Below, in pieces: positions 12,600 through 23,898 of a stretch of DNA of 64,000 bases. How positions within the stretch are numbered: position 1 is the stretch's first letter; each line of letters begins with the position of its first letter. The stretch is from Oscheius dolichura (Eukaryota; Nematoda; Chromadorea; Rhabditida; Rhabditidae), in the NCBI GenBank assembly GCA_932521035.1, contig OW051496.1:7502001-7566000 (forward strand), given 5' to 3'. Under the pieces are notes generated by a model. It made no database searches. It saw only the letters and a list, made by a program, of their open reading frames with translations, and had not been told where the DNA came from. The translations under genes and the position numbers were made by a program.

Positions 12600-13640
12600 T
12601 CTCCCTTTCTTCGATTAGCCGAGTTCACCTTGACATAACAATTCTCCTTCTGTTTCTATATTTGCCATCTCGGCCATTAATCCCATTACTCCGTAAAGGT
12701 GATTCAAATCCGCCGCTGACGAAGGTAAAAGAGCAGCTCGAAGTACCACCTCCACCTCCAAAATACACCTCAACATTACACTGGCCCCTCTTCCAAATAG
12801 CTCTTTTCCTTCGTCTGGGAAAGTCTGGTGGACGTGATGAATCCCGTTTTTACCTGGCACTCATTTCTCTTTCTACCTCCGCTAATCAACCGCCACTTCC
12901 GGGATAGTTGACTCTCTGACTCATTTGACCATAATGGATCAAATCAGGCAGAAAGCACTTCCTCCTCCGTCTGGACAGATGTTCTTGTTCAATTAACATC
13001 GACTTCTTATAACTCGTTTTCTGGCTATTCACGTGCAGAATAAGTTTACGAAACTGATTGGACAGATCATTTTCTTTCTGGTTTCTTCCATATTTTATCT
13101 GTCGTCCGTCATCGGCCTGGCATAGCTGAGTCTGGCCCTTACGCTGGCCATGATCGCATATCTCCTCCACCTCTTCCTCCTCATCCTCCATCTCCTCGTC
13201 CTCTTCCTCCTTTTACTATTTGTTGCCCTCTTCCTCGTCTTCGTCCTCGTCCACGCCCTTGTCCTCCTCCTTTCAGCTGCTTTTCTCCAAAAGGCCGTCT
13301 GCTGATTGACTTCTTTGAGTCGTGTACATTTCCTTGTTCCCAGCTGTATCGCCTGCCCTCTTCTTCATTGGCTTCGTTTCTTTTCCTGGATCAGCCGAGC
13401 CACATCATTCTGCGCTTCTATGGCCTCTGCTTCATCTTCCCTGCCTATAAATTCGAGAAGACGTGCCTCTGAAACAACTGGCGCGTCCTTTATTTTCGTA
13501 GAAAGCGTTCTGTTCCTAAAAAAATAGAGTGCATTCGAATTTTCTCGCGTACTTTTTGATATTTCACTGATCAGCCGGCTGTACTTTTCCCTGGGTGTAC
13601 ATAACTCCTCCAATCATTCGCCATTCTTCCACCCTCAGGT
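12600..13640 (-). other. Unresolved minus-strand exons, acidic and helical
   Basis: Open stretches with protein-like composition occur at 12615-12860, 12886-13191 (starting with an acidic EDEEEEVEE run, then basic/polar) and 13365-13613. The last contains an amphipathic helical run (LLEFIGREDEAEAIEAQND) and ends KKRSQ before a stop. Exon borders could not be fixed, so this is a region call, not a gene model. No family recognised. Confidence 0.3.
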
Positions 13641-13931
13641 CAGAGACCATATTTACTACAGTTGTCGCGGATGCTCTCCCCCTCAAAAACCGCCTATTCA
13701 AGTCCTGATCATTTGGTCCAATTAGGGATATTTCCGCTGGTTGTTGTGTCCATTCTGGCTTGTTGGAAAATCACAAGTTGACCACTGAAAGGGATAGAAG
13801 TTTCACACACACAACTTCATTAGTCGTTAGCAGTTGGCTGTGTCATTCTGGCGGCTCGTTCATTCTCTCCGTGTGATTATTCACATGATAGACAGATTAG
13901 AGAAGGGGATTTATTATTCAGCTGTCCTGCT

Positions 13932-14660
13932 TCATACATACTCCTTGGCCGTGTAGCAGTCCTCTGGTGGCCGTATCCACAAGTCGCAGGGAGAGTCCTC
14001 TTCGGCCCGGCAGCCGGCCTCAGTAAGTCTGGCCAGCTCTATTTCTTGTGCTGTAACATGGTTCCTGATGACCTGGCCATTACTGTCACCTTCTACCTTA
14101 CCGTCCTTGTCCTCGTTCTCCTTTTTTTGTCGCCGTCTTCCTTCTCATCTCCCTAATGTCTTCCTCGTTCTCGTCCTGTCTCTCCCAGTAAATCCCCCAA
14201 ACACTTCCTGGAGGTATCGAAATGGCTTCCCAGAGCCCTATCTTCCCCCCGTAGGCTCTCCTACGATTCGATATAGAATGATCTCTTTTCTCCACCGCGA
14301 ACAACTGGCCATATACAGCGAATGAATTACTCCGAGTAAATACTCTCATAACAATATCAGCCACCAAATTAGATCTCAACGAGGCTGCTACACGTCACTC
14401 TACTATTTCCCCTTATTCTGTCCTTTTATACTCTTTTCCCACACCTCGGAGAGATTTCTACGATCACACGCGGCGTCACAGTGCCCCCTGGGTGGTTGGT
14501 GAACTGTGGGAGCGGGGCTCTCACTGCAAATTCTCCGTATGATCCTGGCTTTCACACCGCCGGCTGGCCGTCGTCGAAGTTCACCTCTCCAATTTGCTCA
14601 GATAGACTAGAAACCAAGCTTGTCCTCCCCGGAGCAGAGAGAAATTGGCCGGCCGAGCTT
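13932..14660 (-). CDS. Unrecognised protein, C-terminal exons only
   Basis: The two last exons are well supported: 14102-14384 and 13932-14064, joined by a 37-nt GT-AG intron and ending at TGA 13932-13934. They encode about 138 residues: a segment around NLVADIVMRVFTRSN, a basic patch, then a Lys/Arg-rich charged stretch, and a C-terminus ending in PEDCYTAKEYV with three Cys in the last 30 residues. A further exon ending at 14585 (donor GAGAG|gtgaac) and one around 14461-14530 probably lie upstream, but their phases are ambiguous. No family is recognised, and I cannot say whether it is secreted. Confidence 0.4.
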
Positions 14661-15063
14661 GTACCCCGCCGGGATAAGTAAGACGAGTAGGAGTAAATCG
14701 GTATTCAGGGTGTGTTTGAATTATTGATGCCGGTGGTCCACCCCACCCGTTTGCAGAAAGGAGGCCCCCGTATGTGCAAACATAAGGATCTCTCCCCTCT
14801 TTCCCTTTCTCTTTTGCCTTTTTCATCTGCTCCTCCAGTTATTTCTCTTTTTGATCCAGTCCAAGAGTCATCAGATTGGCTCCTTTTTGGTGTTATTGAA
14901 TTGCTTTAGAGAGGGCCTCCAATTTAGACGCGGAGGGATTTGGAGCAGAGAGAGAGAGACGTTCTCAGAAGGGGAAATGAAGAGACGGCTCCAACGAACA
15001 CTCACCAAAATGACGTTCTCCAACTATTTGACCCTTCTTTATTTGGCCCGGGTCAAAGTCTAA

Positions 15064-16590
15064 CTCCCTTTTAGGAAGAGAGACCTCCAGTTGAGGGGGA
15101 GAATAGTCCGCCACCCTGCTGGGAGCCTGACCGACCGATCAATCTCTTGCCCAGTGAACTATCAGTCTATCGAGACTATTTCGGCCGTCTTCTCCTGGCC
15201 GGGCCATCCTCTTCTCTCCAAAATGGCGTCTCCCTAGTATAGGCAGCTCCCACAGCTTGTAGTTCCCCTGTTATTTACGGGAAACAGTTTCCCACAATCT
15301 GACGGGGTTTCTTTCCCCGTATACTCCATTTCTAGCCGGAATCTACCGTATCCTGTCCGAAGTCCGGTTAACAAAAGGGTGAGAGCATTCGTATCTATTA
15401 TCCGTATTGCCCTTGCTTTCCCCCAGAATGCCGTGAGTCCCTCGGCTACCTGTCGCCCCCTCCTACTTGCCACCTCTCCCTCCTACCCTGGCACACATCA
15501 TCGTCCCTCCTGTGTTTCAATTTCCTTTGCCCGCTCTCTCTCTCTCTTCCCAGGTTAATTATCCGCCTCTGTTATGTTTCCGTCTCTCTTCTTCATCTCC
15601 TCCTCTCACTTTTGCACACACACAAACCACGTGAATTATCTGTTTCCAGGGGATCAAAAGAGATCGCCAACCCAATTACCCTACTGACGGAATATAGGAA
15701 CCGCGTTATTTCCTGGAAAAGGTAAGTTTTATAGCCAAGGGCACAGTTCATCCAGTGAAGGCCCTAGTCGCGCCGCCCATTTTCCACGAATTTTAAGAGG
15801 AGGAAATTTATGACCCGGGATCAGTAGGGGAAGAGGGGAACGCCGAGAGAGGGGACCATAAAATACTCTGGAAGGGGATTCCATAATTATTAGAGACCGT
15901 CTGGGCATTCAACAAGGGATTGGAAGTGGAAGAAGAACATGCCCGATAGAGAGCTGGAAGGGGCCGGAACAGGATCCCCTGATAGAAGAGACCATCCCAA
16001 CCACCTGCCGCCTCCTTTCGCCATGTTCTTCTCCATTTCAAATAATCAAAACTCGAGCCCATTTCACTAGGCCCCGGCCAAATGCCCTGCTCATAATCTG
16101 ACAGTCGTAAAAGAATATTAGAGAGACGTATCGCTAAAAATGGAAATACGAGTGGGGCCGTTAGATACTGAAAAACAAGTCGTTACCGTAGCTCATTTTT
16201 ACTTTTATCCCCTAATGGGAAAGTAGCTGGTTCGCTCTCCCTCTACTGGAGTGTTTTCCCCTTCTTTCAAGCAAGAAGAAAGCCTCTGCCGGCTCTCTTC
16301 CTCAGACCAACGACGCAATACACACACGAGCATCCGCATACACGTGTTTGCATACGCGTTTTGCTCTTTTCTCTCTCGGCTGCCCCATGTGGTCCCCTCC
16401 TCTCGCGGCGTTCTCTCGTCCGCCGTCCCCTCTTCTCTGCTCCCCCTGCAGTGGCCGGCGTCTGTTTCGGTCCCTTTGGAATCGAAGCAGAGCCACGGCA
16501 GCAGAGGGGAGTCCAGAGAGGCAGGCCGGGGTGGTAGGCCAAGTGGAAATGGGCGGGGCGAGGGCCGGCCGCGATCAATAGCCGACTGCC
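15064..16590. other. No gene seen; upstream of the RGS gene
   Basis: No phase-consistent exons. Pyrimidine-rich and purine-rich blocks alternate. Probably includes the promoter of the RGS gene that starts at 16617. Confidence 0.45.
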
Positions 16591-16616
16591 GCATTCGCCT
16601 CTTTTCAGAGAGCATA

Positions 16617-19600
16617 ATGTTAATGAAAATCCTCACCTGCGACTGCACAAATTTGATGGGACAAAACCACAGGTGGGTGATATGATATCTTTATGGCTAG
16701 GGCCAAGTGGCCGCCAAGTCGAAAAAGTCCGCTTTTTCCGGAAAAATTCTCACTGATAACGGCCAAGTACTGTATTACCGGTGACAGAGCCGAGTGCTTC
16801 TTGTTCCTTTATATTTTTGCCTTTTTTAATTATAAAAAGCTTTTAAAAGGGGTAATTTAACTCCATTTTATTACCATTTTTGATCCATTTGACTATACAG
16901 TACGGTACACTCATCCTCTTTCAAATCTCCTCCCTCCCTACAGTGAGAATTCTTCCCGAAATAAGAGCTCGGCTAATTATCTTCTCTATGGAACCGTTTC
17001 CCCCTTCCTTCCCTCTTTTCTCCGATTATAAAGTCAGGAGAGAAGTTTAAACGAGAGAAATTCAATGAAGTAGTCCTTCCCCGAAGTTGCCTGGTTATCG
17101 TTTGGAGAAGGCCTTCGAGGCAGACCCTGCAAAGTCAATGAGGAGTGCAGCAATCTTTGCGCTCCTCTCGCCTAGCCCGCTCTTTTTCTAGGGCTGCTCT
17201 TCTTCTTGTTCAAAGTTCACACTCTCTGTCATCGTTGTGTCTCTCCTCAAATTTCTTCCCCCTCTCAAATTTTATGTTTTTCTCTGCTATAGTTCAGACG
17301 GGAGGGGGGCGACGTTCTCGATACTCATTAATTGGAGATCCTCTCTGATTTTTCCCGTTTTTTCTGGAAATGTCCCACCGTCTCCTCTTACTTCTGCCCC
17401 ATTCTTCAAAACCAGAATATCATTTTGAGTCCCGAGACGACTTTTCCCCCTTCTAAGTCCATCCTACCCTAAAAATCCCTTGCCTGTTGTGTTGTGTTTC
17501 CCCCCGTCGCCTCATCATCTGTCTCTTTACTTTTGACACCTTTCAACTCTAGTCATATATCACCCCGCTCACCCCGGCTACCATGGCGACAGGCGTCTCT
17601 GTTTTTTCTGTCTTTCTTTTGCCCCTCGAGGACCAATCATCACTGTTGAACTTTTGAAGTGGCTATCAAGAGACGAGACTAGACAGCTCTCCTTGGGCCT
17701 TGGCCCGGGAGAACAGTAGACGCCCAAGGGAATGCGCTTCCTCTTCTGAAAGTGAGGTTCCTTTTTGAGTCCCGAGCACTTGTCTTCTTCTTTCGGTTTC
17801 TTTGTCTTCCCGCGTGAATTCATCCTCGCCGCGCTAAGCCGCCCCCTTTCAATCGGCCTACCACTTGATTCCAGCACCCTTCACACCTCGCCGAGATTAA
17901 AAATAAAAAGTATCTGCTATCCGTTTCGAGGGAAAACGACGTTGAGAGACGACGTCAGCGGGGGGAAAAGCACCTGCTTTCTTTTTTTCTTTCGATAATT
18001 TACAGGTGAAAGCAGGGGAAAGAGGGAAAGAGAAATTTATGAAAACGGTTCCATAGAAAACAGTCTGCCCGGAATAACAAGAACAAAAGAGATAAATTTG
18101 TCATTTTCAGCAATACTGTCAGCGAAAAACAAAGGACTTCCGCTATCGAGAGTAATGACAAGTGAGTCTATTTATACTTTTTGGGGTGTACGACAGCCAC
18201 AGTTAGACAGCCAGGTGCCCTTGGCCCCCTCTGCTCGTCCCCATCTCTCTCACAATTTCCATTTCCTCCCCTGGCCTCGGTTAATTAGACGCATTTTACA
18301 CAGCTCAATGGTATTAGGTTCGGGGAAAGACAAGCGAGCCAGCGGTATTGAAAGGGGCGCCCCTTTCCCAGCTGATGGAAAGAGGGGATTATGGATGGGA
18401 CGAGTGAGAACGAGCGGGAGAGAGGGGCGGCTGAATAAAAACGGGAAAGACCCGACCGTTTGTCAGGGAGAGGGACAGAGGTAAGCCTGGGCCAGACAGG
18501 ATCAGAGAACACTTCTCGCGGGAGTCTGCCCCCTCTCAGCTTGGTTTAGCTGGCCGACTGTCCCTCTCTTGGTCTTCGAACCCCCCGAAATGGCCAAGAT
18601 CACTGGTCTTATTGTTAGGCGCAACAAATTTACGCGCTGTAATTTAATAATTAACGTTGGGAAGAATTGTTTCTGACATTTTGAGAAATTTTAGACTTTG
18701 ATGGATGAATCATTCTGTCCTCCTCAGATGTCAGCCTGGGTTTTATTTAAAAGGACATTCCAATTAAAAGAGCCGTGCCGAGGGCGGCAGAGTCATTTAC
18801 TTTTGAATATCTCCAGTTCCGGTGTCGTTGTCTTCCACAATTAGTCGGCTTTTGGTAGAGATCTCAAATTACAATCACATGAAGGAGGGGGAGGCGAGAC
18901 TACTGGCTCGAAATCCTAGGGGGACCGGCGAGGGAGGATACCGGGCTGTCTCCCCTGGTGGCTAATTTGATTAGGGAGAGAGCACCGTTCTGACGAGCCC
19001 TCTGCCGTCTCTAAATCCCATTCCGTCGTCACTTCTTTTCATTTTCTTTTTTTGCGTGGATTGCGCCGAGGCGAATTAATTAAAAAGGTGCCTGCCATCC
19101 GAAGACGACGGGGCCGACGAAAGAGGGAGAGAGGACATCGGACTGGGCAAAGTCAATCTCTTCTTGCAGGGTCAGCTATGAGACGATCATCACGTGGCAG
19201 CAGAGCTTCGACAATCTAATGAATCACAAGCAGGGACAGAAGATATTCGCCGAATTTCTGAAGGGCGAATACTCGGACGAGAACATCCTCTTCTGGCAGG
19301 CGTGTGAGGAATTGAAACGGGAAAAGAACGCGGAGAAAATAGAAGAGAAGGTACGTTGTGAGGGGAGACGATGGAGATGACGGCATGTTTCAGGCTAGGA
19401 TTATTTATGAGGATTTTATTTCAATTTTATCGCCGAAGGAAGTCTCACTGGACTCGAGGGTGCGGGAGACGGTCAACAACAATATGCAGAAACCGTCGGC
19501 CAACACGTTCGACGACGCCCAGAGCCAGATATACACACTGATGCAGAGGGACTCCTACCCCAGGTTGGTGTTGCCCCTGTATTCGAGGGTGATCTGTGCC

Positions 19601-20119
19601 CGTAGTCCTTGTTTTCCCCCTCTTTACCCGGGTGACGTTTCACCCCGTTGCTGTTATGATGCTCGCCAGACTAGAGACTCCCGGGCCCCTCGGATTAAGT
19701 GGTTTAGATTTAGCTCATTATGCCCGTTAGTCTCGAACGAAAATGACGTTATATCGCTCTTTTTGAGAAGACAACAAACCGGCGCAGGGGGACTACTTCC
19801 GCTATAGAGATATTACGGGGAAGGGGGGACGGCAGACCGGCGACACGGAGGGCCTGCCGTCCTTCACGAGAGATGCCGTCAACCGGTGACGGCGGTTCTT
19901 AATTAATTGAATTTTAAACACCTGGCTTGTATTCGTAAGAGGCTATTTTCATCGTTTTCCACCTTTACGAAAAGCGCAGCCCTCATCCCTAGTACGAAAC
20001 CAGGGGACTTTCCCGGGAGGATCACAGACGGCGACCATTTAATGTCTCCCATTTTCAGGTTTCTTGCCTCTCCTATATACAAAAATCTGGTGGGCGGCGG
20101 TACGGTAGAAGATCTCTAG
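16617..20119 (+). CDS. RGS-domain protein (regulator of G-protein signalling)
   Basis: Five exons chain in phase: 16617-16672, 18111-18161, 19170-19350, 19394-19563 and 20059-20119, giving 172 residues. An RGS domain fills residues 37-170: SYETIITWQQSFDNLM, then FAEFLKGEYSDENILFWQACEELK (the SEENxxFWxACE-type core), the NTFDDAQ-type helix and YPRFLASPIYKNL at the end. RGS proteins speed GTP hydrolysis by G-alpha subunits, mostly Gi/o and Gq. The short N-terminus contains a TCDC Cys pair that could be palmitoylated. The first two exons are inferred: exon 1 follows a likely trans-splice acceptor (CTTTTCAG at about 16608), and both introns (1.4 and 1.0 kb) are long for this window. An alternative start in exon 3 is possible. 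A coding-like stretch lies inside intron 4 (see findings). Confidence 0.85.
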
Positions 20120-20625
20120 TAGTGTAGCGGCACCCGGACAGGCAGTCCCCCTCCAGCTGGTCTCTTCTTCCCCTCGCTCATGGTCACCTTGCTCGACCTC
20201 CTCCTCCCCCACTCCCCGATATATTTCTACTACTCGCGGCCTTTCTCCGTCCGTTCGTTGTACATAGTCTCCGTTTATATGATGTTTCGGTCCCACATAT
20301 CTTCTCCTCCCAGTCTACCACCCAGTGTACCCAGAAACTCCTAGTCGCCCCCTGCTGATCTCTCTCCTCCTCCTCCCATCCCGTCTAGAGAGCTTCGTAA
20401 AGATTTCTAATTAGAGACAGATTTCTATATATTCAAATCCAATTTTGACGGCCGGTATCTTCCTCCCCTCCCCACCCGACGCATTCCACACGGTTGAGTC
20501 AGACACCCACAAAGACAGACACACTTTTAAGAGAAATTGTCATGAGATTCACATACTAGTCCCCCTTTTCCCTGTTTTCCCCCACCCCTGTGTCAACTAC
20601 GAGGATTTTATTTTACTTGACATAA

Positions 20626-20631
20626 AATAAA
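20626..20631 (+). terminator. Possible distal poly(A) signal of the RGS gene
   Basis: AATAAA in an AT-rich stretch about 500 nt beyond the RGS stop codon. Confidence 0.4.
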
Positions 20632-20639
20632 CTTTTATT

Positions 20640-21800
20640 ACTTTATTTTCCCCTATTTGAAGACGGAGAACACAGAAGATTACAGAGATTTTCCCCTCGA
20701 GCGGATGATCTTTCACTTCATTAACAGTCGTCAATGGGCCACGATTCTGTAGAATGAACTCGGGTCAACTCGCTTCAATTGAGAGGATTACTGAAGCCGG
20801 GGACTTAGACACGGGAAGATGAGGGGCCTTGTTTCGATGGGGGGATCGGGGACAGTTCTCTTGGCCAGGAAGATCATCCCATTACGATACTTCTCTCTTG
20901 ATATCAATGGACATGGGCAAGATAAGCGAGTCCCCCCGACAAATTGTATCATCCGGCTCACAAACAATACGAAATTATAGAGAACAGGTGTTTCTCAACT
21001 CTGACGTAGGGAAAGATGTTTGTCGTACAGGTGAAAATCGCTGCCTCGGGGTTATAAAAGGGCGAGAGACATGGGAAATGAAGGAAAGGGACGGGTATAA
21101 ACTAAAATGAAAAGGAAGGGCACTACCCCCCCCCCCCCCCCCCCCCAAGAGCCTGGAGACGCGCCTCCTGACCGCGGAGACGTCTGATATGTGCCTGACC
21201 GTTTTCAGCTTCTCGTCGACTTCCTCCTTGTCATACTGTAGTCAATAAATCCGACATCCTACTAATTATCTCTCTTATTCCCAGGCAAAAGCACATAAAT
21301 CTCGTCGTCGGCGACGTCATACCCCAAATACAAATGCCTCTTTGACGTGGAAGGAGAGAGAGTTTTGATTATTCGGCAATAGTTTTCCGTCTTCTGGCAA
21401 TCTCGACTTGTTCTTTTGATTAGCGGTTTTAGTGTTCGAGGATCCAGATGGCCGGCGGGATTCAGGGGCGAAATGAAGTGTAAAGGACAAGATGTTACTT
21501 TTATGACTACTCACCGGGGAGAATTCCCAACTCAAGGAGAAGAGGGTGTCGCTAGTCTTATTAGAAAGGCAACCACAGTTCTACGAGCTTGGAAATCTGA
21601 ATTAGGACACCAGATACCAAAACGAAGACGTCGATTGCCTCAATTGAAGAGATACGGATACGGTATTCCCCTAGTTCCATGTTTTGACTTGTCGCCCATT
21701 CTGTAATTTCCTGGTTAGACATGAACATAATCCCTTCTGTTCCAACAAGTCTCCCCTTGATCCCCGAGAGCGGTCATTCTGTCTTGTAGTTCTCCTGGCG
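20640..21800. other. Intergenic, with one possible minus-strand exon
   Basis: At about 21147-21236 the minus strand after a CTACAG acceptor reads a charged helical segment (DKEEVDEKLKTVRHI). It runs directly into the G20 run formed by the poly-C tract. A similar DKEK-type exon pair occurs at 26.56-26.76 kb. Nothing else here can be supported. Confidence 0.25.
21127..21146. repeat. Poly-C homopolymer (about 20 C)
   Basis: An uninterrupted C run of about 20 bases. Its length may be inaccurate in any assembly. Confidence 0.9.
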
Positions 21801-21808
21801 ACTGGTCA

Positions 21809-23813
21809 ATGGAGAGAAACTCGTCTACTTCGTCGTCATCCAAGTCAGTAGCAATCGCCTTCCGTTTTCTAACTTCCGTTCACAGGAACTGTATTCGCTA
21901 CTATGTGGAGGATTCGCCCTCCCACTTCCACCGCCCTTCTATGTATCTGAGGCAGCTGAGAGAGCGCCGGGACACGCGCAGCTGTGATGTCATCTTCCTC
22001 TTGGAAAACGGAGAACAGGAACGGCTGCACTCGGCCATCGCCGGTGGCCATTCGTCCAGGCTGGCCAAGGTACGTCTGAAATGCGTGTAACCCCAAATTG
22101 TTGTTCACGACTCCTGGGGAATGGGAAAACAAAGCGCGTCACCGGTCTCATTCTCATCCTCCAGCACCGGATGAATGAGATCGTCGTATTTTTGCCAATT
22201 CTGAATCAACTTTCACAGACCGCCTGATCCGGTCATACAAAATGAAAATTGTTGCGCTTTTATCTTGTCACAGCTTGTTGTGAGGGTTGGCAGAGCGCTC
22301 TCTTCTATTTTCTTTTTAGAATTTTAAAGACTCGTAGCAATTTCAGATGCTGTCGACGGAGACGAAGCTGCCGATGTTCATGGATCTGTCGCAGTATCCG
22401 CCGGCGTCGGTTCGCATGGTGGTCGACTGGATGTACAAGGGCACGGCCGACATCCAGCTCCGTGATCTGGCCGATCATCTGGTCGTCTCGTCGGACCTCT
22501 GTGTGGTCTTCCTCCACCGTCAACTGGAGCAGACCCTGCGCCTCCAGTCCCAAAAGAAAGGCCGTCTCATCGCGGCACTGAACATTGCCAGCCACCCGAG
22601 CACGGGCATCTCGGCCAGTACCGTCAACGACATGGTGAAGATCGTGGCCGAGCGGGAGAAGAAGGCCACCGAGCCGCTGACCAAAGAGGATCTCCAGGGA
22701 CTGACCCTTCGCTCGGTGATTGCTCTCGTTGCCAGCAGGGTCAAGCAGGCGGAGAAGTCCCTCCTGATCAACGTGGCCCTGAACTGGCTCCGCCTCAACC
22801 CCAACCACGTGGACGACGTCATCTCGGCCATCATCGTCATGGAAATGACCGAGGGAGATCTGAACGCCTTCCGGATGACGTTGACCTCTGCCATGCGTAA
22901 TCCGAACCTCCGTCGGAATACATACGTCTCCCAGAAGAAGGACGCCAGCTGGCTGGCCATCAATGTGGACGCGGGCGATCTGTCGGCCAGCCCCTCGCTC
23001 AGCTGCCAGAGCATGGACAGCAGCGAGTTCGAGGAGCAGTCGGGAAGGAGGACGGACAGCGAGATCGACGAGATCAAGGCCCTGCCGTCGAATATGTTCA
23101 ACAAATATCGAAAGAAGAAGAGATCCGTCAGCCAGTCGAATGAGTCGAACAAGCCGCGCCGCCGCCAGCCCAGCAGCTCCGTCTGCAGCTTCACCGGCTC
23201 CGAAGGGTCAGTCGTCCTCGTCCTCTCACTTCTAGTCACCCATTTCAGAAGCACCTCGGCCACGGCGTCGGACAAGAAGCGCTCGTTTACCAAGAGCGAG
23301 ATGCATGACATCGGCCAGCTGCCGGACATCTTCACCGGGGACGACGGCCAGCTGGCCAAGGACTTTGTCAAATGGGAGAGGAAGGACGACTCGGCAGACT
23401 ACACCCCGAGCGAGATCAAGTCCATCAACCACCTGCCAGATCCATTCATCTCCTCCTTGAAGACGGCGCCTAGAAGTTATACCCGCTCGGAGCTGGACGA
23501 GATTAACCGCCTGCCAGCCGTGTTCGACAAGAAGTCGGGACTTGTCGCGGACTGTAATGACTGTGAGAAGGAGCCGGCCAAGTCGTCGTCGACAGCAGTC
23601 TCTACCGCCGACTCGATAAGCCAGGCAACATTGGAGGAGGCTCGCGAGATGCAGCTGAAGACGCTGGGAAAGAGGGACCGAGCTGTCGAGGAGGCATCGG
23701 AGATCCGCCATCTGGACGTCTCCTTTTCCAAGGATAACGGAGCCCCGCGCGCCGTCAACTCGACCTATGCCAACGTTCCCAAGACCACGACCAGCTCCTA
23801 TTATGCTTTCTGA
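21809..23813 (+). CDS. BTB-BACK protein with C-terminal SExxxIxxLPxxF repeats
   Basis: Four exons chain in phase: 21809-21843, 21886-22069, 22347-23206 and 23249-23813, giving 547 residues. Residues 12-125 form a BTB/POZ domain (CDVIFLLENGEQERLHSAI at the front, VVDWMYKGTADIQL later), residues 130-240 a BACK-like helical region (LLINVALNWLRLNP). After a Ser-rich linker come four copies of a short motif at about residues 310, 373, 410 and 436: SEIDEIKALP, SEMHDIGQLP, SEIKSINHLP and SELDEINRLP, each followed by F within four residues. BTB proteins often act as dimeric adaptors for cullin-3 ligases or as cytoskeletal or nuclear scaffolds; which applies here is unknown. The 42-nt intron 23207-23248 is divisible by three without a stop, so retention would keep the frame. 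Confidence 0.88.
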
Positions 23814-23825
23814 AGAGATCGTCAC

Positions 23826-23831
23826 AATAAA
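23826..23831 (+). terminator. Poly(A) signal of the BTB gene
   Basis: AATAAA 12 nt after the stop codon. A convergent AATAAA for the minus-strand astacin lies at 23885-23890, so both 3' UTRs are very short. Confidence 0.75.
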
Positions 23832-23884
23832 AATGTGATATTTTTGTAAGACGAGACAAAAAAAAATATTAGAAATAGCTATTG

Positions 23885-23890
23885 TTTATT
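23885..23890 (-). terminator. Poly(A) signal of astacin 1
   Basis: AATAAA on the minus strand, 8 nt after the TAA at 23899-23901. Confidence 0.7.
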
Positions 23891-23898
23891 GTAATATT

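Noticed and set aside
16205-16685. Overlapping frames on both strands near 16.2-16.7 kb
   Set aside because: Low-complexity Ser/Arg/Pro composition in all frames; only the short exon at 16617-16672 is supported, by its phase with later RGS exons.
22305-23825. Long minus-strand frames opposite the BTB gene (up to 283 codons)
   Set aside because: Shadows of the GC-rich plus-strand coding exons, with no splice logic or domain.
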